Source of the DNA: Microglena sp. YARC
Taxonomy: Eukaryota; Chlorophyta; Chlorophyceae; Chlamydomonadales; Chlamydomonadaceae
Length of the DNA: 64,000 nucleotides
Direction: 5' to 3'
Assembly: GCA_022414725.1 (NCBI GenBank)
Contig: CM039462.1
Span: forward strand, 33,037,828-33,101,827
Part shown: positions 36,646 to 49,084 of the stretch, in pieces
How the letters are laid out: each line of letters starts with the position of its first letter
Position numbering within the stretch: position 1 is the stretch's first letter
Position numbers and translations under genes: made by a program
The notes under the pieces: generated by a model
The model's database searches: none
What the model saw: the letters and a program-made list of their open reading frames with translations, nothing else
Told to the model about the DNA's origin: nothing

Positions 36646-36972
36646 AGTTACAACAATTTTCAGGTTTCATGAAAAAAACAAAGCAAAACGTGTGCATTAT
36701 GACAGATATAAAACAATGATCAGACTTACTTGTACAATTCAGATGATGAATAATGACAGCATATATGAGCATCGCAATTCGCAAAAGGAGCTCTTTTGGG
36801 GCCATATAGTACAACAATTTCCAGTTTTCATGAAAAATAAGCAAAAAGTGTGCATTATGACAGATATACTACAATTATCAGACTTGTACGATTCAGATTA
36901 TAATGATAGCATATATGAGCATCGCAATTCGCAAAAGGACGTCTTATAAGCTCTTTTGGGGCCATTAGCTGC
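36646..36972. repeat. ~165-bp tandem duplication
   Basis: ACAATTTTCAGGTTTCATG, GTGTGCATTATGACAGATAT, CATATATGAGCATCGCAATTC and AGCTCTTTTGGGGCCAT occur in order in both halves. A reverse-oriented scrap of the same family is at ~51,490-51,610. Confidence 0.8.
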
Positions 36973-37961
36973 AATTCATGAAACACAAGTTTCGAAGTTT
37001 CAAAATGTAACCATCAAACATATGCGACTATATGGTGTTTGGGAGGTGATTTTTTGTATTCAATTAATCATTTTGAGTTCGAGGGTTTGCTTTATATCAT
37101 CTGAAACAACTTCAATAAAGGATTTTCAAATTTCAAAATTCAAATATCACTATAAACAAAAATTCTTCAACTTTCCCTAAAAACATCCACATCTGAAGCT
37201 AGATTTTGATTTGGGAAGGGGGGTGAATTCTCAAGTTGGGAGGTGGGATTGGGACAGTGGGATGTGAATTTTCAAATTGTACTGCTATTCCAGTAAAATT
37301 CGCAGCCTCCAACCTTGTGTTAGGGGTTCGTTAAGTCTTCCGTCGCGCCGAAACTTAATACGCGGTAGCTTGCGCTATCTCATACCTCAATCTTGTTTAT
37401 CCAAGCTTGTTTATCCAAGCTTTTTTGTAGATCTCGTGTACTGCCATCGGCCTCCCAAGCAGGGCTGTTCGCAGCCAGATGCGAATGCGAATACAAATAA
37501 CCTGCGCATCTAGATGACTCATTTGCGGACAATCTGATATACTCATAATTTGATTCTGAGCATTTAAGTCTTGTATGGCTTTGAATCACAACAGCAATTC
37601 AACTTAGGGCGTTTTAAGACATAGACCCTGATGGAGAGAAGCGACTCAATGAATAAACAAATAAATATTAAAATATTAGTCCTAAATGAATACATGAATC
37701 AATTAAAACATGAATAAATGAAAACATGAAAATGTGAAAATATGAAAAACTGAAAACATGAATACATGAATACAAGAATCTATGAATAGGGTAAATTAAT
37801 ACATGAGTAAAATAATAAATAGGTAACAAAAAATTATAAATTGATAAATGGATAAACGAGTAAATGAATACAGCAATACATGAATACATAAATGAATGTA
37901 TGAATGAATTAATGGATATAAAATGAATAAACAATCCACTCTCTACATGCACCATCCGCAC

Positions 37962-40900
37962 CTTACAATCATCCAGCACCCCCGTCGCCCCCTCAAAGAA
38001 GGCAACGCCATAGCCCTTGTTGTCCAGCACATCGCACCGGGTGAGCTTCACAAATGAGGAGCTCCCCACCGCCTGCGCTCAAAGTATGGAGAAGCTGGTC
38101 AGCACTTAGCTGGTCAGTGCTTAACTGGTCATTACTTAGCTGGTCAGCACTTAGCTGGTCAGTGTTTCGTTGGTCAGTGCTTCGCTAGTCAGCACTTAGC
38201 TGGTCAACACTACGTATATCAGCACTCAGCTGGTAAGAACTTGCCTGATCAGGACTTCTCTGGTCAGCAATTAGCTGGTCAGGACTTAGCTGGACAGCAC
38301 TTAGCTGGTCAGCAGGAAGTCGGTCAGCACTCAGCTGGTTGACACTTTGCTGGTAAGCACTAAGCTGGTCAGCACTTAGATGTTCAGTGCTTAGCTGGTC
38401 AGCACTTAGCTGGCCAGTGCTTAGCTGGTCAGCACTTAGTTGGTCAGGACTTAGCTGGTCAGCACTTAGCTGGTCTGAACTAGCTGGTCAGTGCTTAGAT
38501 GGTCAGCACTTATCTGGTCAGTGCTTAGCTGGTCAGCACTTAGCTGGCCATAACTAAGATGGTCAGCACTTAGCTGGTCAGCACTTAGTTGGTCAGGACT
38601 CAGCTGATCAGCACTGAGATGGTCAGCACTGAGATGGTCAGCACTAAGACGGTTAGCACTTAGCTGGTCAACACTTAGCTGGTCAGCACTTGGGTTTTAT
38701 GGTGGTCTAGGTTTAGAACCTGAAGGGTTTGGGTGGTTTGGGTTTTCAGCATTCAGGGTTCAGGGTTTAGGTTTAGGTGTTTGAGGTTTTTTAGGAACAT
38801 AAGTGTGGATGAGTCGGTCACACACACACACACTCCCCACTCCACCCCCATTCACAGATCAGACAGTAACACGGACAAACAACTGGGGTGCCCTAAGGGC
38901 TCCCTCCCCCTTGAAGAGGGGAATCCGCTAAAAATAAGTGCATACCACCTAAGAGTGGATACGATTCCCTCTACCTGCACTCCACAGCCCTCATTCTGAG
39001 TCAGGCTGCGGTACTCGCACATGATGGATCCTCCCCTCAAGGCAGCTACTCCCGCCTTCTTGCAGCCTTGGACACTGCAGCCGTGTGCTATGATGCTGAC
39101 GCCGGCGCCCACTGCGAGGATCCCCGTGCCTCTGGAGCTACCGGTGATGGTGCAGTTGTCTAGAGTAGCACTCGAGTCCTGTTCCACACACAGAGCGTAG
39201 GTGGCCGCTGAGGTGGGGCGAAGGGGAGGTTAGGATGATGCCAAGGGGTTTACGGATTGAGACAAGAAACCCTATAAACAATCACATGGGATGAAGTGAA
39301 AGCTAACTATGTGTTGATGAAAGAGCGAGGGTGGCTGCTGTGTTGAGGAGGTCATTGCATATATACATGGTTTGAATCCCAGCCATCTTGCCCCAGCCAT
39401 CCTAGCCCAGCCACCTTGCCCCGCTATCCTGCCCAGCCATCTTGAGGAGGACGAAAGAAGAGGACGGATACAGATGACCTGAAGTATTGCATAACAAAAC
39501 AATAGGTTGAAGTGAAAGATAAGGATGTATGAGAGAGTGTGGGAGGCCGCAACGGTGGGGTTGAGAGGAAGATGGATAGATGTGTCACAGGGTGTGGTGA
39601 AATGAAATAAATGAAAGAAAATACAAAACAGATCAATAGATACATAGATACAAAGATAAATAAATATATAAACGTATATGGTCAAGTGAAATGAAGCTAT
39701 GGATGTGTCACTCACGTACCTGATGACTTGTCAGCCTGCACACTTTCCCCATATCCTAGGTATGGAGGTTACAGCCAGGGTACTACTTCTTGCCAAATTG
39801 GTCAGCGCTTAAAGCGCAAAAACGTCAAACCGTCGTTTTGGTGGCGAAAAGCGCAAAAACTGCGCACTGCGCCCACAGGGGGTTGAAAAAACTGCGTGAA
39901 ACGCGCAGAGAGGCTCAAAAAGGCAGCGCGGCACCGCGTGCTTAGTAGTACCCTGGTTTCAGCCTTGCATCCTCTAATTGGCTAAAGGGATCTGCCCAAC
40001 CACAAATATTAATCATGAACATTGATAGATTTACAGGAGGTGCTGATACCCCTATGTGGCAGCCTTGCATCCGCCACCCACCTGATGACTTGCCAACCAG
40101 AGTGCATATTCCGATAAAGAGTGTGTAGTAACTTAATACTACAAGGACCAGACTTTACCCTGCCTTACATCATGCTTTCCAACCAGGCGGTATTGGTTAC
40201 ACTTTGATACGGTTACTCTCAAATACGGATTTGTCCTCGTGGCTTGTATATTCAGATAACAAATGCAACAACTGATAGTGTCTTGAATCACACACCTGAT
40301 GACTTGACAACTAGTGCGCAGTCCTTCAACACAATGCCGCTTGCTCGAGTCAGTTTTACCAGACCGTCGGCATTCTCTTTGTCCTTGTCCTTGTCCTTGT
40401 CCTTGTCCTTGCTCAGCCTGGCTCGAGTTGTCATCGATTGCAGAGTCAGGCCCTGTCCCACCACCGTGATTTTATGCAGATGCACACCCTGGCCGGTAAT
40501 GATCAGCTGCTCTCCCTCTCTAACTCAATGGTTCCGTTCTTGAGGACGGCGCCATCTAGATTGATGGCCAGCGAGCCGTTCTTCACAGCTCCGGGCTTCG
40601 TGGTGGACCTGAGGGTTATTTTGAAGTTTAATTGTTACATGGTTTTCAGCCAACTCTGGGCAGCTCACCATCTTCTAATTGAACGTACCCCTGTGCGATA
40701 CCCAAGGATATGGAGCACACTAAGTGGATGAACTTGAACTTGGTAACATAGCTTCAGACAGCAATATGGCTGCTCACCGTCTTCGGCAGTAAAACAGAAA
40801 CAGGAAAATGTAAAACGCGAACAAATCATTTTTCAAACTAAGAGGATTAAACAGTTTAAAGACTTGTCTAGGTCTAGAGATGGTGAAAGAGAAGTTAGAA

Positions 40901-41290
40901 ATGGATGATGGGCTGGGGCCCTAAACACCTGGCAGGCATCAAATCGAAGGCACACACCAACCACCAACAGAACCTCCAAACCACCCAAACTGGTCCATCC
41001 AGTACCTTAGGGTTATGCCACCCAGCTCGAAGGTGCTTCCACAAACCACCGAGGCCATCAAAGCAGCCAAGTCCTCTAGTGTATCTTGCACGTTGAGTAC
41101 ATGCCACATGTTGCTGGCCATCAGGGATTTGTACTCCCTCCCTAGGCTGCGGAGTTTGTTGGCGTCGAGCTCGGTCTTGATGCCAGGGGGGGCGCTGGAG
41201 GCTTTGAGGAGGATAGAGGAGGGAGAGAAGCAAGTGTTCCCCGTATCATCGCTGTTGTCGTCCTCAGACAAAACCACTGGGATAGAGGCT
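37962..41290 (-). CDS. Split gene encoding a right-handed beta-helix protein
   Basis: Exons read on the minus strand: ~41,290-41,006 (SSAPPGIKTELDANKLRSLG; donor AAG|GTACTG); ~40,640-40,296 (GAVLKNGTIELERES, LIITGQGVHLHKITVVGQGL, a KDKDKDKDK tract); 39,755-39,720; 39,207-38,975 (SSATLDNCTITGSS, GVSIIAHGCSVQGCKKAGVA); 38,072-37,962 (VKLTRCDVLDNKGYGVAF). The 39,755, 39,207 and 38,072 exons join in compatible phases. Short hydrophobic rungs with Asn/Gly turns are typical of parallel beta-helix repeats. One base shift lies inside the 40.5-kb exon (AG-rich tract ~40,525). The true ends are unknown. Confident as a gene, moderate on completeness. Confidence 0.65.
38095..38695. repeat. 15-bp minisatellite (AGCACTTAGCTGGTC)
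   Basis: About 40 degenerate copies in ~600 bases, within an intron of the beta-helix gene. Variation alternates CAGCACTT and CAGTGCTT. Confidence 0.9.
39776..39955. mobile_element. hAT-type MITE 1 (180 bp)
   Basis: Terminal inverted repeat CAGGGTACTACT / AGTAGTACCCTG. Flanked by 8-bp GTTACAGC (39,768-39,775) and GTTTCAGC (39,956-39,963), one mismatch. CAGGG ends and 8-bp duplications are typical of hAT. Non-coding. It lies in an intron of the beta-helix gene. Confidence 0.85.
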
Positions 41291-41665
41291 TCTGGTTGGT
41301 GTCCGTGCTGGTGATGGTTTTGGTGGTATTGGTGTTGGTGCTGGCTTTGGGTGTTGGTTGGTTTTGTGTTGGTGATATACGGATTTTGGTGATGATGTTT
41401 TTATTGTTGGTTGCTGATTTAAGTCATACTAGTGTTGGTGTCTGTTGGTGTTGGTTGGTGCTGGTGTTCTTTGGTGTTGGTTTTGGCGTTGGTTGGTGAT
41501 TTTGGTGTTGTTGGTGATGTTTGTGATGTTAGTGTTGGTGTTAGTTATGTTGGTGATGGTGCTGGTTATTGTTGGTGTTTGTTGATACTGGGTTTGGTGT
41601 TGGTTGGTGATGGTGTTGGTATCGGTTGGTCTTGGTTTGATTGTGGTTGGTTGTCCCTGACCGAG
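41290..41665. repeat. GTT/GGT-rich degenerate minisatellite
   Basis: TTGGTGTTGGTGATGTTGGTG-like sequence adjoining the first visible exon of the beta-helix gene. No gene. Confidence 0.75.
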
Positions 41666-42102
41666 TAATGCATCACCACCAACATCCTTACTTAGTTTCT
41701 TGTGTGGTTTTAAGGTTGTTTTGGGTGTTCAGGTTGTTGAAGTTGTCTGCACAGAATCTGACGCATATACAGCGGTCATGTCAGCTGCATGCATGGCCAT
41801 ATCTACATACCTGGCAGTAGAGCAGTTTGTGTAGGCACTGTGTAGATGCGTCTACGGGGCGTATCTCGTCCTCTGCTATAACCCAGCAACTGTTGGTCCC
41901 TTTCCCATGTTCCTTTCTTTAGCCTCAAACCTTTCCCCTGATTTTGAGCATAGATGTAGTATATAACTTTTCCAAATGTAGAATGCCAAGATTTGTGTCT
42001 CAATATTCATACGTTTAGATTCGTATGTCAACCAGCATCCCAGAAGTCCCCCCCATACACACACCACGGGGCTTTTTTTCCATTTAGACCCTGCTAATAT
42101 CG

Positions 42103-42155
42103 AGGTTGGGCAAGTCCCTATAGCCTATTTGCCCCTGGACTGTAAGTTGCAAACA
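42103..42155. repeat. GGTTGGGCAAGTCCCT dispersed repeat
   Basis: Matches 54,952-55,010 and 55,195-55,250 (AGCCTATTTG and CCCTGGACTGTAA blocks). Function unknown. Confidence 0.65.
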
Positions 42156-42536
42156 ACTTGGTGCGATGTGCAGCACTTCGGCTAAGACTTTTAGCAAAAA
42201 ACAATATCGACAGTGCTCGATGCCTCAGCCTAAGGTTTTAGGAGATGAAAACATTACAAATCGGTCTGCAGGATTTTAGTAACTTTCAGGATCAACCAAT
42301 AAAATCATATATTGTTCCCATCTATGGTTTAGGGTTTGAGCCATTAGGGGTTTAATCCACTTTATTTAGAGGAAGGTACTTTTTACCCTCCCACCCCGTA
42401 TTCGCTTTTTAACTAAAGCTATAGAAGTATGGTAGGGACTGGCCGGCTATGTGAACATGCAACTCATGCACATGCGTACCTTTTGCTGTCTCCTGACAGG
42501 ATATATCATAAGAACAAAAAAAAATCAGTTGCCAAG

Positions 42537-42700
42537 CAGGGTACTACATTTTTGTCAAATTGGTCATCGCTTTGTAGTGCAAAAAGCGCAAAAACTGCAC
42601 ACTGCGCCCACAGGGAGTTGAAAAAACTGCGCAGAACGCGCAAAGGGGCTCAAAAAGCGTGCGCAAAATCGCGCTGCTGCGCGCGCTTTGTAGTACCCTG
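42537..42700. mobile_element. hAT-type MITE 2 (164 bp)
   Basis: The same CAGGGTACTAC terminal repeat as the 39.8-kb element and a related interior (GCGCAAAAACTGC, GCGCCCACAGGG). Flanked by TTGCCAAG (42,529-42,536) and TTGTCAAG (42,701-42,708), 7 of 8 matching. Confidence 0.85.
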
Positions 42701-42755
42701 TTGTCAAGCAGCTCCTTGGTGAGTAAATGTCTTGTGGGTTTGAGACATACATTTC

Positions 42756-42944
42756 TAGGGAACGGCAATATGATACCATATACATACATACAATATCATG
42801 TCATCATATGATATCATATGATGCAGGCAGTCTAACTAGGCTAAAGTTTTCATTTTATATACAATATCATCAGGTGCAGTTAGTATTATATCATTTGATA
42901 TCATGCCTGCCATGGGTCCATGTCATATGATATGCAGGTCCCTA
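42756..42944. mobile_element. Palindromic AT-rich element, copy 1
   Basis: Ends TAGGGAACGGCAATATGA and (complement) TAGGGACCTGCATATCATAT form imperfect inverted repeats; the interior has nested CATATGATATCATATG palindromes. Related copies are at 54,432-54,608 (inverted) and 63,560-63,709. Confidence 0.7.
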
Positions 42945-43494
42945 CACATTTAGCCTGCCAGCTTCTCTGCTAATATGAAACTTGATCAAGTGTAGGAATG
43001 GGTTGAATAACAGCCAGTAACGCTGGACTTGATTTTTTTTTGCATGGCAACTCTGTTCAGCCTTTCTGTCTACTCCCGGTATGTATACACAAACATGCAT
43101 AGTGCTGTAATCCACAGACTTCTGGGTCTCGCTTCTGCCTGCGCCTCGGGAGCGACCTTGCTGACCTGTCGTCCTGACGCATTTTGTTTTCCTTCCCCCC
43201 AGACTCCAACCGTCCACCCATTTCCATACGAGGTTGTCCGGTTTGGTGCCCGGATCTTCCTACAATTTCTTTTCCATCTCCGGCATCTGCACTTCCCTCT
43301 ATCTCTCCAGCACAATATATTGTATGATGTTGATACCGTACAAAAATACGATATCAAATACCCTATCTTATTGTACAATACCGTAAGTTAGCTTTCATGA
43401 TATCATACGATCATTCTGGGGAGCATTACAATATTAACAAACATAAACATGTTTGATCCCACCACTGTCACTCATCAACTTCCCAGGTATTGGA

Positions 43495-43590
43495 TATATA
43501 TTGCTTATAAGCCACCACCCCCCCCCACCCCCCCCAACACGCACACACACACCACCACCAATACCACCAACACACTCGCAAACCACACAC
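43495..43590. repeat. CCACCACC/CACACA simple repeats
   Basis: C- and A-rich low-complexity DNA around 43,500-43,590. Nothing else was seen between 42,950 and 44,090. Confidence 0.7.
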
Positions 43591-44093
43591 ACACTGGCTA
43601 GATTCCCCGTTGCTATCCTGCACTGTGATGGAGAACCTGCCCCTCACACTCCCAAGTAATCCTCAGGTACTGCTTCAGAGCCTAACAAAGGGGGCCCACC
43701 CGGAACTTGAAAGACAAAGCTTTATAAAAGGTTATAATGTCTTAATAAGAGGCCCCTTCCCGTTCTCGGAACGTTAACTCGTGTGACATGTGACTGCATC
43801 CCACTCACAGAAGGATTGGGATACGAATCATTGGCTTGCTCCAGGTCATCCAGGTCTGGCACTGGTAGCTTCTCCGCCTGCACAAAATAAACAAATAAAT
43901 AAATATTGCGCTTTTTTACGAGGTGTGAGGTTGAGAAAGCCAGCCAATTTCCTTGCACTGGGGCCAACCACCAACTCCTGCAAATTTACTTTTCAGCATG
44001 TGTCAATGTGCGTGTGTGTGCGTGTGTGTGTAATCTCACTTGCCATTGCAGAGCAATAGACGGACTTGACATGACTACATGAGCCATGCTGCA

Positions 44094-44474
44094 TGTCAGC
44101 ATGAATTGCGTTGCTCTCACGCGTTTTATGACTTGGTGACTACTTCTGTACTCCCTTAGAACTATCGGCCCTGACAGCTTCCCGTAGTGACAGTTTCCCT
44201 TAGCCTGAGTCATTGAGTGACTCAGTGACAGGTTCCTGTCAGCTACTTCACCGGTCTTGCCTTTACCCTGATAGTTTCCCGGCTGCCCGGTTTCCTCTGA
44301 CATTGACTGTATAGTGTCTAACCCTTATCAGGGTATAGCCTACCTTTCTTTCTTCCTCCACTGGTGCCCCTTAATGGGTCTCCTGTGCTTGTAACTTACT
44401 CTCGTCTCTGCATATATAGATTGGCGTGCTGCACACACAAAGTCCACTCATCCGGAGTGTTATCAAAGCTAATA
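44094..44474 (+). repeat. Left LTR
   Basis: Starts TGTCAGCATGAATTGCG and ends TTATCAAAGCTAATA. A TATATAG box-like stretch lies near 44,413. Confidence 0.9.
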
Positions 44475-44486
44475 GGTTATCCGGCC

Positions 44487-44816
44487 CCTCATTTCTACCA
44501 CTGCTTTGAAATGCAACTTCCGCGAGGACCCCCGGCGACATTTGAGAAACTCCATGACAAGAATGGAGAATCCTGGTCGCGCGGGATGCGCAGCGTTATT
44601 ATAAGTAATGGCTGCGACCGTGTCCTTCCCAAGGAGGACGCGGTTTCTCAAGACGATTGGCTAGACGTCTGTGCACCAGCGACCTCTGCTGGCGGTTATG
44701 AGAGTCCTTCCGCCATCATGGAAGTAACCCCCCCCAATCATACCTCTACCTTTGCGCTCCTTAAGCTACCGTCTGTCGTAGACGACTTTGACGTGCAGAC
44801 TCAAGTCGGCGACTAG
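44487..44816 (+). pseudogene. Copia gag-like N-terminal fragment
   Basis: The frame includes FEKLHDKNGESWSRGMRSVI, matching the usual Copia gag start in which F..KL...N...W...M is followed by a short helix. The frame ends at 44,816, far short of a full gag; no CCHC knuckle was seen. Confidence 0.55.
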
Positions 44817-45699
44817 CCTGGACATCGGTGGAGATACCCCGTCTTCGTCTGCTCGCGTCCTTGATGTCGCTAACTCCGGTGTTTGAGGCTCTGCCTGCAT
44901 ACCGGAGGTTGCCAAGCCGACCAAGCTCCCTGCTGATGTCTACGTCGTCTTTGCCCCCCCCCTTTGCACTCTAGTGGCTATGTGCTACCTTCTTGAGAAT
45001 TTTTTTCGATCAAGCTGGCGGATCGCCGGCACTGCCGTAGGGTTCGCCACAGGAGGACGACCTACGCGTCTGGACCTGGAGATTCTTGAGGTGGTAGGAA
45101 GCAGGGGGGTATGGTCAGCACCACTCGGGTGCTGCTCCCTCTACCCCCCCATCCGGGTGAGTCGAGCGATAGAGGGGGGACTTGGGATTGACTGCTCATC
45201 GACGGCGGAATATTAGGACCTTTGCATGCCTCGGCTCTGCTCTTCGCATCCTAGCGATAAATTTTCGAATTCTGCCCTTGCGATTTGCGATTTTCTGCCA
45301 TTGGTGCGATTTTCTGCACCAGGTGCGACTTGCTGCACTGTCATTCTCGTCTCCTTTTTTTTTTTCCCCATACCTCTAATCTCGACTTCGCCTAACGCTT
45401 CCCCACCTTCTGTGATCCCAGGTCTCGCAGCGCCGGACTTCGCCCATGCTACAGGCCGAAGTGGAGGCCGAAGTGGACGCCGTCCTGGCCCTAGTCCAGC
45501 GGCCGTGGAGGATCTTTGGCATGATATCTTTGGATATTTTTCTCTCTTAGGCTCCTTGTGACCCCTGGGTGCGTTCTGTGGTTCGACAGAGGTTACTTCT
45601 TTGTCTTCCCGTGCCCCTGGTTCCCCCCTTAGGTGTATGCCTTAGCAACGTGCGTTTGGGTTCGAGTGTTTGAGTTCTGATAGGGCTAAGGGGTTTTAT

Positions 45700-46859
45700 A
45701 GTAAAGTGGTTTGAGGATTGGCTGATATCGGTTGGGGAGGAGCATGAGTTATCTTTGGCATACACTGCACAGCAGAATGCAACTGTGGAAAGGTACAATG
45801 GGGTCTTACAGTCTATAGCTAGGAGCATCCACTTGGAGTCCAAACTTGCTAAGTCTTTCTGGCCCTATGCCTTCCTCGCTGCTTGTTACCTAGTTAATCG
45901 CTTGCCCAATCAGGGAGAGAAGACTCCTTACGAGCTTTTCTTTGGGGTTCAGCCTGATGTGTCGATGTTGCGTGTGTTCGGTTGCCCTTGCTACGTTACG
46001 CTAGTAAATGGGGAAGAAGCGCAACAAGCTGGACGAGCGGGCGCTATGTGGAAGACTGGTTGGGTATTCCCTGGTGAGTAAGGGTTATTTTGTTTGGGTT
46101 CCAAAGTTGCGCGAGGTAGTAGAGAGTCGTGATATACTCTTCTATGAGCAGTTTGAGCATAACTGTATACCTGGGTTATCTCCCTATGACGGGTCTCCGT
46201 ATTACACTTGCATCCCTGCCGCAATCAACGGACATATGCATGTGCCTGCGGTTCATTCCCTTGACCCTTTGCTAACCCCAATTGTCGACCGCTGCCCTGA
46301 TCATGGGATGCCCTTCCATGGGATGACCTTGCGCCCCAGGTTAGGGGCTGATGGTGCTGTATTGCGTGCGAAGGCATTGGGTCAGCGAGATTCTGCGGTC
46401 CTTTCAGATAAAATCTTAGCCGAATCTCAGGGGGTCGCTGGGATCTCCAATACGTCGCTCGTCGGTGAAGCTTTAGGTGTACGACAGCCTTCAATCATAG
46501 TGGTATCTGGATCAGGTCCATTGCCTAATAGTCCCCACCCTCCGACCACCTTGAATGACTCGCAGGTGTCGTTCATTCAGACGCCTCCCGTTGTCCCTGG
46601 TGGAACACTCGGGTCCCGGCATGGGGATGATGTAGCCGTTGCTGACTGGGCAAGTGATGATTTAGAACACTGGTCGGGTTCCGATACTGCGTACGGCTGG
46701 GGTGTTACAGTCGACTCAGGCTTCGTTGATATAGAGGCAAATAAGGCCGGCCCTGTTCAACCAGGCTGCAGTTCTGCGCTGGGGGCTATACTACCGGTTA
46801 CTAGCTTGATACTGCGTATGGCCGGGGTGTTACAGTCAACCCAGGATTCATTGTTTTAG
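45700..46859 (+). pseudogene. Copia integrase C-terminal part (frameshifted)
   Basis: The first frame has YTAQQNATVERYNGVLQSIA (end of the integrase core, with the catalytic Glu), then WPYAFLAACYLVNRLPN and TPYELFFGVQPDV. At GGGG near 46,012 the frame shifts to KRNKLDERALCGRLVGYS and FVWVPKLREVVESRDILFYE, the linker domain of Copia integrase. The remainder to 46,859 is low-similarity. The N-terminal integrase motifs are missing. Confidence 0.75.
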
Positions 46860-48338
46860 GTGCTGATGGTTCTCATACGTAGGTTAACATGGCCCTATGT
46901 GTGGGTGCCTATTCCTCAGCACCGCCTAGACTGACTTATAGGGTAGTCTAGATTGGTGGAGCGTTACGACGCTTTGTTTAGGCAGCTTCCTTTCAGCTGT
47001 CTTTCTTGGTTTTGGTGGAAGGTGGTAATTAATTCAGACCACCGTTATAGCGTCTTGATGGTTTCTGACTCTTAGTTCCATAGGCAGATGGTTCGTTCGG
47101 TGGAGCTCATCATAGATTAGCTATTTCTTTTTACTCCAAACTGTTTTTAGATCACCAGCCCCTCATGTGATTGGAACTTTTTGTGGAGTGTAGTAGTTGT
47201 TTCCCTTCGGATTTTACTGTGAATTGGTGGGCTGGGTAATCTTGCAGTTGTACTTGCAGATGTACCGCGCTCACCTCTTTCTTGTTTTCCGAGTGTATTT
47301 CAAGCGCCCTTTCAGTCCATCCTTTGCAGTCAATTCTTTGACGTCCTTTTTTCTGCGTTTACTATTTTTCAAGTGGACATTAAGTTTTTCTGTTCTGTGT
47401 TTGTACGTCTAAACTCCTATTGTTCATTGCACTGTGTTTCCTTTGTTGGTTACAAGTTTCTTGAGATTTATCTCCGCATCCTTTGGATTTTCAGTTGCTG
47501 CAGGTTTAGTTTGCTTGTGGTTAGGTGCTTGGTTTGTCTTGAGTGCATGAGTTCTTTGCGGTGCGATACCCACCTCCTAGAATGTTTTAGTTAGTGCCGT
47601 AACTGGGGATTTATGATAATTAACTTTCATAAATCTTCTTACTTCCATCTTTGAGTAAGAAACCAGTTCATCATGGTTTTTTCATCCCAACCTAGTCATG
47701 AATTCTATGCTAAGAATAGTTTTTAAGGTAGTGGATTTTTCCATCGACTTTATTTTTCCATCGTAGTCTTTAGTGTCCTCTTGTCTGCGTCCTTTAGGTT
47801 TTGATTCTCTCGTGTGCTGCTCTCACACGATATTTCAATCCGTCTCTTTGGTTATCATTGATTGGCGTTAGGTTCCTATACCCGGATCGGGTTTTCTATA
47901 CCGTTGTTCCCCAACTTTGACATACGTTTTTTCAGTCTTCTCTTTAGGTTACGTTCTCGGTTCTTTTAGTCACCGTTGTTCCCCTTCCTTTGGTATTTGG
48001 GATTGATTTCTGTTTTGGCCTCCCTGTGATTTCTGGTTTGGTGCCTCCTATTCTGGATGAATAGTATTTTTGCGCTTACCATGGATGGTTACATTTCCGT
48101 TTTGGTCTCAGCTCTGCTCGGTATGACCCAAGTTTTTTTGCTGCTACATTTTCGGAGTACTACAGTGGTTTTTGGTTCATCCTTTCTCATCCTTTTATTT
48201 TAGACAAGGCTTTCTTCTGGTTTCCTGATTTTTCCGCCGTTCCTTCATAACTTTTGTTTGCTACCAGTTTATAGTTCTATGTCACCAGTGCCATAGGTGG
48301 AGTAGTAGTATTGTATGTCACCTGTGTCATAGGTGGAG

Positions 48339-48719
48339 TGTCAGCATGAATTGCGTTGCTCTCACGCGTTTTATGACTTGGTGACTACTTCTGTACTCCC
48401 TTAGAACTATCGGCCCTGACAGCTTCCCGTAGTGACAGTTTCCCTTAGCCTGAGTCATTGAGTGACTCAGTGACAGGTTCCTGTCAGCTACTTCACCGGT
48501 CTTGCCTTTACCCTGATAGTTTCCCGGCTGCCCGGTTTCCTCTGACATTGACTGTATAGTGTCTAACCCTTATCAGGGTATAGCCTACCTTTCTTTCTTC
48601 CTCCACTGGTGCCCCTTAATGGGTCTCCTGTGCTTGTAACTTACTCTCGTCTCTGCATATATAGATTGGCGTGCTGCACACACAAAGTCCACTCATCCGG
48701 AGTGTTATCAAAGCTAATA
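48339..48719 (+). repeat. Right LTR
   Basis: Same length as the left LTR and no difference noticed. Preceded by purine-rich AGGTGGAG as a possible polypurine tract. Confidence 0.9.
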
Positions 48720-48770
48720 CTGCACATGCCGTTTTTGTGTCTGTGTTTGGTTTGTTTGGTTTGGCTTGGT

Positions 48771-48900
48771 TTGGCTTTGCGTCTAGTGGTACACCAAATT
48801 GCTCAAACGAAGAAGGGTCAGGGTTCGATTCCCCCTACGGTCACCCTTGGCAAAGCAGGTCGTTTTCAACCGCGATGGTAGCTTGTCCAGTCGAGGTTGT
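48771..48900 (+). other. tRNA-like (possible SINE head)
   Basis: A-box-like GTCTAGTGGTA (48,781-48,791) and perfect B box GGTTCGATTCC (48,822-48,832) are spaced as in a tRNA gene. The acceptor and T stems do not pair, so it is not a working tRNA. A tRNA-derived SINE head is possible. Confidence 0.35.
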
Positions 48901-49084
48901 AGACCTTCCACCAGGCATTATCATTACCTTTTTGGTTTGGCTTGGTTGGTTTGGTTAGGTTTGGTTTGATTTGGTTTGATTTGATTTGGGTTGATTTGGG
49001 TAGGTTCAGGTAGGTTTTATGCGGTTTGGTTTGGTTTGGCTTAGTTTGGGGTTTGGGTTGGGTTGGGTTTTTAGGTGTCCGGGT

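Larger units (their letters stand above)
44089..48724 (+). mobile_element. Copia-type LTR retrotransposon, internally deleted, with TSD
   Basis: Two 381-bp LTRs (44,094-44,474 and 48,339-48,719), identical as far as I can read, run from TGTCAGCATG to CAAAGCTAATA. CTGCA flanks both sides (44,089-44,093 and 48,720-48,724). After the left LTR lies a gag-like start; 45.7-46.2 kb holds the integrase end. No reverse transcriptase or RNase H is recognisable and 46,860-48,338 lacks long frames. The element is therefore young but not self-sufficient. Confidence 0.9.

Noticed and set aside
48771..48845. Functional tRNA gene
   Set aside because: A and B boxes are spaced correctly, but acceptor, D and T stems do not pair and there is no clear anticodon stem.
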